Shown here piece after piece: positions 1 to 11,705 of a DNA stretch of 64,000 nt (position 1 is the first letter of the stretch; each line of letters starts with the position of its first letter). A program made the position numbers and the translations under genes. The notes beneath the pieces are model-generated. The model was not told where the DNA came from. It did not search any database and worked only from the letters and a program-made list of their open reading frames with translations. Location: the NCBI GenBank assembly GCA_023846275.1, contig JAIUJO010003718.1, positions 179,558-243,557 of the forward strand. Direction: 5' to 3'. The stretch comes from Vanilla planifolia (taxonomy: Eukaryota > Streptophyta > Magnoliopsida > Asparagales > Orchidaceae).

Positions 1-1026
1 TATGTGATCAAATTCAAAATTTGTAAAATTTCATAAAGCTATCAATATAGGATGGCAAAAATACCCAAATCATGTACATTCCTAATGAGTGTAGCCTATT
101 AAACTAAGATCAAATGAAATCACAAATACCTAAGCTAATCTATATTCAAATTAGAAAAAAAAAGCATAAAACTTCTAATATGGATGCAAATAGCCAAAAG
201 ATGACCTCTTGGTCTTAGCATAAGATCTTTAATTAAATATCATATATATTTGACCACACTTGTTCTACTTAAAAGTATCTTTAAACTCACTTTTAGAAAC
301 ATTTTGACAAATCAAATATGTTTATGGTTAACCATATCCAAATTAATTTCCAAGTGCCCAATTAATCATTTAGCATGTTTCAGTAAACTGATGATGACCA
401 AGATTTTTTGATATTGTAATCTAAATCAATATTTAGTAAATATTTACTCTTGGCATTTTCATGAGAATCCTAAAATAGATCTTTGAGCATGTTTAGTCAT
501 GTTGATGATACTTAGGTTTTTCCTTCATGTATGTTTCTCTATGACAACTTTGTTTTGTGTTTTCCTATTTCTTCATAATCAATCATCTTGTATGTTTGAC
601 CTTCTAGTCCTATCTAGAGATATTCCTAAATTAAACCTTTAAAGACATGATAATATCAATCTAGCCAAAGTTATGTCTCCATAATCCAGCTAATTTTTTT
701 ATTTACTAAACCCTCGTGACCTTATCTTGAGATACCCTTAAACTAACCTTTAAATTTGTTTGAATATATTAGTTATTTCAAAAGTTTTTTTATTAGGCCC
801 ATATTATCACACCTCGTTAGGCTTATTTCAAATAAACTCAATAAAATATATCTAATTACTAATTTACTTGATAAAAATAGAGTTTACAATAAAATATCAA
901 GGCTAATAACTATAAATGAGCAGGAGTGAGAAGAAAATATCTTAATTTTAAATAATTAGTTTAACAAAACTAAAGAAAAAAGTATCATACTATATCTAAC
1001 TGTCATATAATATAAAAATTACAAAC
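1..1026. other. AT-rich noncoding DNA
   Basis: No credible ORF, RNA gene or clear repeat was seen. It is homopolymer-rich intergenic sequence leading up to the left LTR. Confidence 0.7.
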
Positions 1027-1826
1027 CTAATTCGAAGATCAAATGGGTTTAACTGTCATATAATATTAAATAATTAGGCGCCCAATTTTTGGGCACCATG
1101 CACCCAGGTAGGCGCCCAACTGCGGGCGCCACAAAGAGTAGGCGGGTGCTTGACTTTGAGCACCTCACTGCAGGCACGGCGCATGCACCCCGCCATCAAG
1201 TGTCATGCATTATTTCTCATGCAAATGATTTTACCATTGTACGTGTAGAGCACGTGATCGAGCGGATGGAGCAGGTGCATGGAAGATGCACGCACGCTCA
1301 CGCAGTTGAGCTCACGTAAGACATGTGCGAGCTGGAGATTTGTGCAGTGGAGATAGGCTGGTCTGGCTGAAAAATTTTGGAATTTGGCAAAAATAATTTC
1401 GTCTTTTTGTAATTTGAATGTGTTCTAAAATATTATATCTCAGTCTTATATAAAATATTAAAAAACTAAGCAAAAACAACATTTTTAAAAGAGAGTTTTC
1501 TTAGAAAAATATTTTTAGAGAAGCTTTTAAAGAGAAGAAGACTAAAGAACAGTTTAGAGAATAATTCAAATTAAATTTAGAAATATTGAGAGAACTTTTA
1601 GAAAGAAAATTTTTAAAAAGAGTTTTAAGAATAAAAGCTTATTATAAATGTTAGAAATCTCTTAAAAAAAGATCTTGTTAGAGAAAAATTTTTTTTTGGC
1701 AAAAAGTATTCTCATTCTCCTTTTCTTTTGCTCCTACCCATTTCTTATTTCTACTTCCACTACAAATATTTTAAAAAAGGTCTATTAATAAGGACTTGAG
1801 ACAAGAACACCCCTTACAGACAGTCA
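1027..1826 (+). mobile_element. 5' LTR of a decayed LTR retrotransposon
   Basis: Two blocks here are repeated, diverged, in the same order downstream. A GC-richer block (about 1075-1320) matches about 3665-3915. An AT-rich block (about 1360-1820), with a distinctive AAAATTTT...AATTTGG start, matches about 6080-6480. A degenerate primer-binding site follows directly. The start is placed where 1028-1043 matches 3591-3606, just after a polypurine tract; it is approximate to about 10 bp. The GC block carries two inverted repeats built on GGCGCCC. The short ORF over it is part of the LTR and not a gene. Confidence 0.75.
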
Positions 1827-1834
1827 TATTATTT

Positions 1835-1846
1835 TAATATCAAAGC
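1835..1846 (+). other. Degenerate primer-binding site
   Basis: TAATATCAAAGC lies just inside the left LTR and matches 9 of 12 positions of the common plant initiator-Met-tRNA primer site (TGGTATCAGAGC). All three mismatches are G to A, as expected from decay of methylated cytosines. The position fits the start of minus-strand DNA synthesis in an LTR retrotransposon. Confidence 0.6.
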
Positions 1847-2827
1847 CCACTTCGATTCTGTATCAATTACAAAAGGTAAAAAGAAAGGAGTTGAAGAGCA
1901 AACTTCAAAAAAGAAAGTCAAGGGGAGGCTTCAGTCGAGGTGACTGTGCTGACTACTTGAACATCAAGCATGAAGATACAAGTAACTCTTTTAACATAAT
2001 AAGTGTAAGTATTAATAAAAATGGTGTTAAAATCTCAATCTCTTTTGACAATATATCGAAAAGATAATTTGTTAAACAAAGATATTCTTAATCAGAGATA
2101 TTTTGGAATAAATAGTACTCTCAAAATAATTAGAGACAAATATGAGAATAACATCAATTTTACTTTTGTGATGCACAAGAATTGATATCATTCTTTCAAG
2201 ATAGATGTTATTCTCGATTTACCATTTATGATAATGGTAAAGTTAATGAAAAAAAAATTAGATGTTAGGTTGGAGTAATTAGAGACCTATTTTTCTCTAT
2301 ATGACTACTCCTCATCTGACAAAGTGATGTATACTCAACAAAAAATGACAAGTCATGTATTAATTATGTAGAATGCTTACTTAAAAATGGCATAATTATA
2401 GAAGTGACATAGCGCAAATTTAAACACCTAATCCAAGAAGAATTTTATTTTATGAATTACATAAAAGAAAGATGGAGAAAATGACATAATCTACAACACT
2501 GATAAGAGTAAACGATGTAAAAATACACCATAGAATTCTGATGACCATGAATTTAGGAATACCTATTGAATAGATATAGACATTATCAAAATATATTATT
2601 GGTTTGTATTATCTTATTGCTATAGAACTATCCATTTTTCATATTCAGTCTTTAAAGTAAGCTAGTATATTTGCTATGGATATTAAAAAAATAAATGTAA
2701 ATAGACAAAACTTGAAAGATAGAATACTAGGAGGTCTGAGTATAAGTCTGATAATAAACAATAAAAGAAAGAGTATTCTCTAACAAAATTTATTGTGACT
2801 ATAATAAACCACAAAAATCAAAGGTAC

Positions 2828-2869
2828 TATGATCATTGTAAGAAGACAGGATATGTACAAAAAAATATT
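2828..2869 (+). pseudogene. Relic gag zinc knuckle (CCHC)
   Basis: The frame reads YDHCKKTGYVQKNI. The spacing is that of CX2CX4HX4C, with Y, C, Y and I in the four ligand places. The first Tyr is one G-to-A step from Cys and the second is one C-to-T step from His. In an intact element this motif would bind the RNA genome; here it cannot bind zinc. The call rests on spacing and the KKTG core only. Confidence 0.5.
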
Positions 2870-3147
2870 AAAAATTATATCTTGATCATTTCTAAAAAAA
2901 TTCAAGAAGAATAAAATACTTATTACAACAAAGAATGAAAAGATACTGCAAACTCCTTCATAAATAGATAGAACTCTCTCTAATGGTGACTCCAAATAAG
3001 ATATCGCATGAAATGAAATAAAAAGAACTCTTCACTATTAGATTTTAAGTGAAGAAAGAGCTTGTTAATGTTATCATTAACACTAAAAGTGAAAAAAATT
3101 TAAGATCCAATAGTCATGTAGAAAGACTACAATTGGAAATTACATCG

Positions 3148-3430
3148 CATCCAAGACTATATTCTTTGGGATGGATCCATAATGACTCTAAGCCAAGAGT
3201 TGAAGAATAATACAATGTGAAGTTTGCTATCACCAAAAACTACATAGGTTACCTCTAAAGTAGTACCTCTAAACATCTACCATATTATATTGGAAATTCC
3301 CAACTTGCGAAATCGAGATGTTGTTTATTATCGACAAGAACAACAATATTAGTTCACGAAGGATGAACAACATTTCCTTCTATAATGAAACAAAGTAGTC
3401 ACAAAAGGCATTATCAATGCTGAACAATTG
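3148..3430 (+). pseudogene. Relic gag-pol fragment, possibly protease-proximal
   Basis: The plus-strand frame from 3148 reads HPRLYSLGWIHNDSK, then after a stop YNVKFAITKNYIG, with further stops and frame changes. From memory of plant Ty3/gypsy-type polyproteins, this kind of segment sits near the retropepsin domain; that assignment is an inference. It lies between the zinc-knuckle relic and the polypurine tract, which is the right order for gag, then protease. Confidence 0.35.
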
Positions 3431-3575
3431 GGGAGGTTAGCAAATACTTGCAAAAAAATATGGTTGTTAATAAAATTCAAGAAATAATTTGGTGAGATAG
3501 ATAAACATCTCATCCTCCCAAAGAAGTCAACTAAATATCAGCTCAATAAAGAAGATTTGATGAGACATAAATCTC

Positions 3576-3586
3576 GAAAAAAGGGG
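3576..3586 (+). other. Polypurine tract
   Basis: GAAAAAAGGGG, 11 purines, ends directly before the point where similarity to the left LTR begins. This is the expected site for plus-strand priming and supports the placement of the right LTR start. Confidence 0.6.
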
Positions 3587-3926
3587 CGTATTATCAAAAG
3601 ATCAAAACAAAAAAAAAACAAAATTTACCCACATCTAACTTTAAGCCACGTGCTTAAAAAATAGATCCCTATTTTGGGCATCATGCACCCAATATGAGTG
3701 CCCAACTTTGGGCACCATAAAGAGTAAGACAGGCATTGACTTCGGGCATTGTGATTACAGGAATGGTGCATGGGCCTATCAATGGACACTGTGCATGAGC
3801 ATTACACATGCCTGAATTGGGTGTTGTGTGTTATTTCTTATGCAGATGATCTTGCTCTGACACGTGCAAAGCATGTGATTGGACAGATGGAGCAAGTACA
3901 TGGAAGGCACGCATTAGCTAGAGATC

Positions 3927-3931
3927 TACAC
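3927..3931. repeat. Target-site duplication, left (TACAC)
   Basis: The 5-bp direct repeat TACAC borders the nested solo LTR here and at 6056-6060. Five base pairs is the usual duplication made by plant LTR-retrotransposon integrases. Confidence 0.7.
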
Positions 3932-4405
3932 TATAACAATCTTAGTTTTCCCTTATTTTATCATTCCAAAAGAAAGCACTCTTTGAGACGAGTGCAACAG
4001 TGTTTAGTTTGTATTTTTCGAAGCTCTAAGAAATAAATTATGAATTTTAAAGATCTGGGATAAATTCGTAATGTTAAGGATAGATTTGTAATTTTGTAAA
4101 TGTCGGCATAGCTCAAATTCGTTTTGGCGGAAGGTATATTTGTAATTTGAAAAGATGTTGGCTCTGTTGGGTATATGTACAATTTTAGGAATTTCGACGT
4201 AGGTCTATCTCTTCGGGCGGAGGATCTATGCGCAGATAACGAATTCGAAGGGGGTTTTATGCAAAATAACTGGCTCCCGAGCCTTATGGCAGTTAATTCA
4301 TGAGGGTTTGAGAAATTTCAACCGTGGTTATAAAAGTTAACCATGGTGCATTTGAAAAGCACTTCTGTGAAAATTAACTGGCTACGGGGAGGTTTGCTGG
4401 AGGGC

Positions 4406-4588
4406 AAGGGAGAGACTTCCGGGAGTTGTGCCAGATTTTCGACAGTTGCCGTTGTGCTCTGAGAGGAGTTCCGACACGTGACAGTGACAGCCGACTAGGG
4501 AGAGTCTTCCGGGAGTTGTGCGAGATTTCTAACAGCCATTGTCGTGCTTTTAGAGGAGTTCTGACGCGTGATAGTGATGACCGATGAG
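4406..4588. repeat. Two-copy 90-bp imperfect tandem repeat in the solo LTR
   Basis: The core CTTCCGGGAGTTGTG occurs at 4416 and 4506, 90 bp apart, and each copy continues through GAGGAGTT and GTGATAGTGA-like sequence. The period is a multiple of three, which explains the repeated ORF-like translation over it. Confidence 0.8.
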
Positions 4589-5210
4589 GAATCTGTAAGG
4601 TAAGAAAAACACGATTTGCTTCGTCATCGGGATTTTGTAAGGTTTCCAGTGAGTGGTAGAGACTGAGAGGGTGGAAGCCAGAGCAAGATTCGACTGGTTC
4701 AACGCGTGAATTAGCCGGTCTAGTGCCGACTGTAGCCAAATTAAGAGAGAAGACAGCCAAAATTAAGGAATTTTGGGATTTTTTGGAAAAAAATGTTTGG
4801 GAAAGCTTTTAGGAGGCAATTTTGGCTAATAAGCACATTTTAATCTTTGATTACTTTTGCATTTATGGCCTTGTAGGACATAAAAAAAAATCAGAAGTAA
4901 GCAAGACGATTTGTACATCAAAATCAAGTAGATAAATCCCTAACCCTACGATGTAGCACATTAACATGTGTTTGTTTTTACATGGTTTTCTTACAATCAC
5001 ATAATGCTTTGGTTGTTGCATATGTTGGTTGTTTATTTCATTTGCATAAAAACTAAAAAGGAAGAAGCAATATGGTATGATAATAAAATAAAAAGAAAGA
5101 AACAATATGGAACGAAAGGTCTTTTGATATGGCATAATTATGTAGATTAATGGTTGGAAAATGGTATTAAAAATAGGATTCCTAGAGAACATTATCCTCA
5201 TCACTAACCC

Positions 5211-5411
5211 CAGCGTGTTGGATTGTAGGGTATCGATCTTCGGATCAGATATCTATCTAGTGTTATGTGCTATGACCCCATGATGATTTACACCAGGCTT
5301 AGCATGTTGGATCACAGGGTATAAGTACCATACCTGTGGTGGCATTAGGCCCAGTGTGTTGGATCGCAGGGTATCGATCTTCGGATCAGATATCTGCCTA
5401 GTGTTATGTGC
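5211..5411. repeat. Direct repeats in the solo LTR (141-bp offset)
   Basis: About 60 bp starting CAGCGTGTTGGAT at 5211 recurs at 5352, both containing GGGTATCGATCTTCGGATCA. A shorter third copy of the left part lies at about 5301 (AGCATGTTGGATCACAGGGTA). Confidence 0.85.
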
Positions 5412-6055
5412 TTGGTTGGATGCCGACTGAAGGTCATTTCTTGATGATGATTGGATCCATAGAGGATAATGTGTCAAAGGTAATCGAGCCTGATAATGAC
5501 ACACATATTATCGGACATAATGAGGAACTGGCATTTTTTTTGGTTTTTTATCTGGCATTATATATGATATCTTGTATGGTTTTAGTTTTATGCATACGAT
5601 TCATCTTCACTACTCCTGATATGTCTGTTCATTTGATTTTTCTTTCATATATAGTTAATTATTATAGATTTATCTACTGAGATATGTCAAATCTCATTTA
5701 GTGTTACATCATAGGTCATGCATCCCATGCAACCAATGCACCGAGAGCTGGGAAAGTTGCTGCTAGAGGAGAGCCCTTTTCACTAGATGTGTGAGAGAGG
5801 GAAGGGCTTGGTGTGAGTAAACTTTTAAAAAAACATGTCTTTGTTTATATTTTTAATTTTCAGGTCACTATGTAAATATTTTAGTCAGTTTCATGGTTTA
5901 TTTTTGAAATGGATTCGAATAGGAGTTGGGGTTTGTCTCACCGTTGGGTGCCCACCTTAGGCTTTTTCCTTGTCCTCACTCGATGTTGTAGTGGCAAAAA
6001 ATCTCTGATGTTGATTTTTGTTATCTAATGGTACTTGTTGAGGTGGGGCTTGACA

Positions 6056-6060
6056 TACAC
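6056..6060. repeat. Target-site duplication, right (TACAC)
   Basis: Matches TACAC at 3927-3931 and closes the nested solo LTR. Confidence 0.7.
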
Positions 6061-6481
6061 ATAGGCAACGAGTCGATCGGCTCGAAAATTTTATAATTTG
6101 GTAAGGGCAATTTTGCCTTTTTGTAATTTGAATATATATTAAAATATTTTATCCAAGTTTTATATAAAGGAGTAAGGATGCTAAATGAAGATAAAACTTT
6201 TAAAGGAGAGTTTTTTGAGAAAAACTTTCTAAGATAATTTTTAAAAAAGGGAGGAATGAAGAGTACTTTGGAAAGAATTTGATGTGAATTTAGAAATATT
6301 GAGCAAACTTTTAGAAAAAAAATTAAAAGGAGTTATAAGAATCAAAATTTATCAAAAAAGTTAAAAATCTCTTCAAAAATCTTCTTGAGAAAATTAGTTG
6401 CTTCACAATTCTACTTTCACTGCAACTACTTTGAAAAATATCTACTGACTAGGAATCGTTGTGAGAATATCCTCATAGATA

Positions 6482-7029
6482 GATTAAAAACAAAAATTGA
6501 TGTTACATATAACAATAAAAATACATATTATTCTCACATATAAAAAGTCTCTCTTTCTTTCAGTTTCACAAAGTATAGCATGATCTTATACTTAGGATCC
6601 CAAGTTATCATATAAGGGCTCTTACTTCTGTGAGTGTCTACATCTTAGCTTGTAATGTAAAGAATAAGCATAATATACTTAATAAGTAAAACACTAATTA
6701 TAAGCAATAAAATAGTATAAAAGTATAATGATGTAATTAATATATATAATGAAAAAATAAATAAAATAATACATAACAATTTGTAAATGGGAACACAATA
6801 TCAGTATATTTATGCTCATATACATTTAGCTTATATGTGTATACATAATCATTATATAGTATTATTGATTTACTTTTCTTTTTTTATATTTGAATTTGTT
6901 TTTTTTCTGTTTCTTTCATATTTTTTTCTTATTATTTTTCTTTAGGCCCATATTTTCTCTTGTGACCATTATCCCTACTTCTAAAACATGTTATATCATA
7001 TCATTTAAAAATGAGGTTAATTTATTAAG
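6482..7029. other. AT-rich noncoding DNA
   Basis: No gene or clear repeat was seen between the retrotransposon relic and the inverted-repeat arm. Confidence 0.65.
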
Positions 7030-7375
7030 AATGATTGATGACTTTAAAGTGGGAGTTATAAAATAATAATTTTGTTCTAAAAATATTTTAAGAATCTTTA
7101 TAAATTTTTTCAAAAGTTTTTAAGCATGTTTTCAAGATTTTAAGCTATCGTACAATAAGATATTACAAAATCATATAGTACAATCAAGTAAGAGTATCAA
7201 TTAGATAAATATATTCAAAATATTAGATTTTTATTATACAAGTATAATTAATAAAATATACAAATATAATAATATGTCAATTGAAGGTTAGATTAGTCTA
7301 ATGAGAAGAGGAATTTGATCATATAATATAACATAAAAATATCTTACAATCCGATACTATAATAAAAAATAGAGT
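7030..7375 (+). repeat. Left arm of diverged inverted repeat
   Basis: The reverse complement of this segment matches 17655-18020 with ordered anchors. 7053-7069 is an exact complement of 17979-17995. 7140-7156 matches 17892-17908 at 15 of 17. 7237-7252 matches 17782-17797 at 15 of 16. 7276-7283 matches 17748-17755. The anchor spacing is nearly the same in both arms (about 87, 96 versus 110, and 36 versus 38 bp). The arms enclose about 10.3 kb that includes the peroxidase gene. The identity of the repeat family is unknown. Confidence 0.7.
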
Positions 7376-8580
7376 TATGAAGCAAGTTAATCATCGTACG
7401 AGTACGACAACAAAATTGTATAAGTATGATAGAGTGTAATCAATATATATCCATTATGAATTAGATGAATTTGAGAGATTAAGTTAAGGATTTGATTATA
7501 TATTTTGATTGAAGAATAACATATGATAAGATCAAGTAAGAAAGAAATAAAAAAACTTGAGACATGTGAATAAACAAAAAAAGTTAGATAAGGATAATAC
7601 AAGTTGATAAGGATATTGTATAAAATCATTAATACATAAGAATAAATGTTTAATAAAGGCAATATAATACTATATAATACGAAAACAACTAACGTACAAG
7701 TATGATTAATTAAGAAAAAAAACTTGGTTTGATAAGTTGAGATGGGATGAACAAATTGTACAATTCGATGAGCATTAACATAAAAGTACGTTCAGTATAT
7801 AATGAGCATAATATAAGACAATTATCAAATTCTGACATAAGAAAGAAGATATACTTTATAATACTATAAGAAATCAAATAAGTATGAGGTAAGATAAATG
7901 CCTGAGTTGACTAAACAAAAATAGATTATGTATAATTTGAAGATTATATTATATGAGTATGATCAAGTTGAAAGTAGCAATATATGAGAAAAATCATTCA
8001 TACGCCATATGATGAATGGAATACCATACAAGCTTGATAATAACATGGTAAGAATATAATAAGAACTTAAGATACTTTAAGCAAGATTAAGAATCGTATA
8101 GTATGAGACTAATGATTGTATAAGATTGATTAATAGAATCTAAAAAGATTTTTAAAATCTAAAGTGAATAATGGATATGTTGAACATCATGAGGGGGAGA
8201 TCAACCAATAAGGAGTTAATGGACTTAAGATGAAAATAAAGTAAAGAGTCATTATATTGAAGAAATGTAGTTGTTTGGAGAAGTTGAAAAGCTAGGAATG
8301 TGAATGGTTAAAAGAATAGATATAAAAAATATTAAAGCTCAAACTTAAAGAGATCTTTTTGGCAAAGTTTAAAAGTATTCATTTGGCCAAAGCTAGTAGA
8401 AGAAGAAAGAGAACGGGATAAAGTGTCTCCAAGTGATTTGAAAAAACAATCATACTAATTCGTTCTAGGATCAAAGATAACTAAAGAAGTTGAAAGAGTG
8501 ATTATAACATGATTAAAACCTTTGTGTGACCGCTATAAAGAGAAAATAAAATATAGATAATACTTGTTTATGATATATAT
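7376..8580. other. AT-rich DNA rich in TATGAT-type motifs
   Basis: No gene was seen. Short motifs such as AAGTATGAT (7422, 7698) and related AGTATGA words recur. The texture resembles that of 16.6-17.6 kb in reverse orientation and may extend the inverted repeat, but I could not trace collinear anchors with confidence. Confidence 0.5.
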
Positions 8581-9505
<925 letters not shown>

Positions 9506-10417
9506 GCTTAAAAGAGGAGAGACATGAGACTATTAGGATAGAATGAGAATTAGTACATAATGATTAAAAAAATACTATTATATAATGATTTTTATGTTTA
9601 TTGTATTTAAGTAAAAAAATATGAAATTATATGGAAAAAAATTTGTTATCCATTGATGTTGCATGGAACATGTGTTTAAAAAGAAATGTGAAAACTTGGT
9701 ATTTTTATAAGTTGTATAAATATCTCTTATGCAAATGTTTTAACATTTCCTTAAAGGAATTTGTAGCACCATTGCAACTTAATTTTTAAAAAAGAATTGA
9801 ATAGTTTTTTTCTATTTAATATTACATGAAAAAAAGGATGTTAAGTGACACCTAAGAGTGAGAAAAACAAGTGATGAAAATGATGATGCCACATAAATGG
9901 TACAAAAATTGACTTTTTACTTGTTTAATGTGATTCAAACATGAATCAAGCAAAAGAAGATAAGTCTGTGACACAGAATTAAAGAAAGGGGAGTGAATGA
10001 TAGGTGATCTTTCAAAAGAAGAATCACTAGATAATGAGTGACTCTTTATAGGCTTTTAGAATGAGGGTTACAATGATATGAAACATGATGATTAAAATAT
10101 GTTAGTACATGATTTTTATCTTTATTATTTTTTAGTAAAATGATTTAAAATGATGTGTAAAGAATTTATTATCTATTGATGTTACATGAAAATATTGTTT
10201 TAAAAAAGAAACGTATAACTTGATGTTTCAATGAGTTGTACAAATATCACTTCTACAAAGGTTTTAAATATTTTCCTAAAAAAATATATTACTTATATAA
10301 CTTGATTTTGAGAAGGAATTGAATAAAGTTTTACTATTGAATATTTCATGAAAAAAAAAATGATGTTAAGTGGTACCCAAGGTTTGGAAAGGCTGATGAT
10401 GAAAAAGGGGATGTCAC
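9506..10417. repeat. Diverged tandem duplication, ~523-bp offset
   Basis: Two copies of about 360-390 bp lie at roughly 9506-9893 and 10030-10417. Shared, ordered words include GATTAAAA, TTATCYATTGATGTT(G/A)CATG (9647 and 10170), AAAAAGAAA, GAGAAGGAATTGAATA-like sequence and GATGTTAAGTG(A/G)(C/T)ACC. Both copies end in GATGATGAAAA-type sequence. The copies are too diverged to be recent, and no ORF survives in either. Confidence 0.75.
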
Positions 10418-10660
10418 ACACCACCCCCTTATTACCAACATCCTATATTGAAAAGGATGAGGCCTCTATCTTGTCGTGGCCTTATCTTTAAGTGGCACAA
10501 CAGTAAGGTATAAAATCTATCTCCTCATGTTAGAGCCATCACCCATTATTGTCAACATCATATATCAATGAGTACAAAATCTTTGTCATATCGTGGTCCC
10601 ATCTTTGAATGTCCATGATAATAAAATGCTAAGTCTATCTTATTTATCAAGTTATTATAA
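10418..10660 (+). repeat. ~118-bp tandem repeat, two copies
   Basis: Copy a (about 10422) and copy b (about 10539) share, in order, ACCC-TTATT, CAACATC, TCGTGG-CC-ATCTTT-A-TG and a TAAAATCTATCT-like end. Diverged relatives occur in reverse orientation at 18850-19090, where the best match is ATGGCCCCATCTTT-type sequence read on the minus strand. No coding potential was seen. Confidence 0.65.
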
Positions 10661-11545
10661 GCATAATAAAAATAATCTATCTCAACTTTCTTTCTTGTGA
10701 TCTAATAGAACATCAAACAATAATAATTTTTTTTTAATTTTTTAATTTTTTCTTATCATATATTTTGATTTATAATCTCATAAGATAATAATAATCTTTT
10801 TTTTTTACTTTTTTTTATCATATGTTTCTATTTCTTTTTCTTTTTCTTTGACTTACTCAAAATTGCACATGTTTATAAAATCTAATACCTACATCATTCC
10901 AACATTTTATTAATCCATTATTTAATCTTATTAAAATAAAAGAGATTTTTAATAAAATTTCTTATATTACTTATTTTCCTCCCTCACTTGTATAGTTACT
11001 CTTATTTGCTTTAGTTACTTTTACACCAATAATAAGTCCCTTTGATTTTATACTTGCTTTTGAAACAACATCTCATCATATCCATTTCCTTTAGATAACT
11101 CCATCCCTTATACATGTATATGGTGGGAGTTTACATATATAGTTTAATCATTTCACCATTCATATGCTATTTTGGTAATTTTAGGAACTTTTAAATGATG
11201 TTTTATTTCAAAGAATTTTAGAGATTTTTTTCTATAATTTCTATTTATTCAAAGTCTTTTTCACTATTATATGCCTTCATAACAAGGGTGTAATTTTTAA
11301 GAAAGTTCATAACTTAAAATTAATTTTGTAAAATATAAAAAGACATAAAATTAATTATAGATTTTTTTTTTATTTTTTTGAATTTTAATATTTTTAGTAT
11401 GTATTTAAAGTCAATTTGATAATTTAGCTAATATTTTTTGCTCTAATAAAGTTCATAAACATTTTAGTCATAAATACTAAGTGATAGAAACCTTTTCTAA
11501 AATATTTTCCTTTTTGAATATAATATTTTCGATTTTGTCACAGTA
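10661..11545. other. AT-rich noncoding DNA
   Basis: Poly(T)- and TTTTCTTT-rich stretch without a gene, lying downstream of the peroxidase gene. Confidence 0.65.
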
Positions 11546-11656
11546 ATTGGCCTACAATTGATGACGACTCGTGTAGTAAACATGTTTCATTTTTATTCAT
11601 AAAGTTATAATATTTAAATGTTATCAATTGTGATTGGCCTACAATTGATGACAACT
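11546..11656. repeat. 24-bp direct repeat downstream of the peroxidase gene
   Basis: ATTGGCCTACAATTGATGAC is identical at 11546-11565 and 11633-11652, and the match extends to 23 of 24 bases. The right copy also forms a 9-bp-arm hairpin (ATCAATTGT/ACAATTGAT, 11623-11649). On the minus strand this lies 50-160 bp past the stop codon, so it would be in or near the 3' UTR. Confidence 0.85.
11592..11597 (-). promoter_or_regulatory. Candidate poly(A) signal of the peroxidase gene
   Basis: AATAAA on the minus strand, about 110 nt past the TGA stop. The distance is plausible for a plant 3' UTR, but AATAAA is common in such AT-rich DNA. Confidence 0.4.
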
Positions 11657-11705
11657 GCTGGCGTTTGCGTTCATATTAATCGGTACTTATTTGCCTTTGA
11701 CCGCC

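Larger units (their letters stand above)
1827..3588 (+). mobile_element. Internal region of decayed LTR retrotransposon
   Basis: Only about 1.76 kb lies between the LTRs, far less than an autonomous element needs, and stops are present in all frames. Two coding relics can be read on the plus strand: a broken gag zinc knuckle at 2828-2869, and a stretch from 3148 reading HPRLYSLGWIHNDSK that resembles the region near the aspartic protease of plant gag-pol polyproteins. I saw no reverse transcriptase or integrase. The element is therefore internally deleted or non-autonomous, and inactive. Confidence 0.65.
3932..6055. mobile_element. Nested solo LTR (2,124 bp)
   Basis: It begins TATAACAATCTTAG and ends GGGGCTTGACA, consistent with TG...CA ends whose first G became A. 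It is bordered by TACAC and interrupts the 3' LTR of an older element. No internal domain is present, so it is a solo LTR left by LTR-LTR recombination. Inside are a TATA box candidate (TATAAAA, 4329-4335), a GC-richer part with a 90-bp tandem repeat, a consensus-like splice donor (AAG|GTAAGA at 4597), and three copies of a GTGTTGGATYGCAGGGTA-like motif. The 128-codon minus-strand ORF over the tandem repeat is not considered a gene. Confidence 0.7.
3589..6481 (+). mobile_element. 3' LTR, split by a nested insertion
   Basis: Homologous to 1027-1826 but interrupted. The left part (3589-3931) holds the GGGCACC-type hairpins and the second copy of the block ending near GGAAGGCACGC. The right part (6061-6481) holds the AAAATTTT...AATTTGG block. 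Removing 3932-6060 rejoins GAGATCTACAC to ATAGGC, which matches the uninterrupted left LTR (GAGATTTGTGC...GATAGGC). The two LTRs are clearly diverged, so the element is old. Confidence 0.72.

Noticed and set aside
1089..1319. 76-codon ORF and its relative at 3770-4036
   Set aside because: Similar because they are the two LTRs of one element. The two copies share LTR homology, not a conserved protein.
1827..3588. Endogenous pararetrovirus instead of an LTR retrotransposon
   Set aside because: Flanking LTRs, a primer site after the left LTR and a polypurine tract before the right LTR fit an LTR element; no movement-protein or reverse-transcriptase region was seen.
4374..4760. 128-codon minus-strand ORF with a repeated SLSRV-TPL motif
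   Set aside because: It lies in the solo LTR over a 90-bp tandem repeat whose period is a multiple of three; no promoter or domain was seen.
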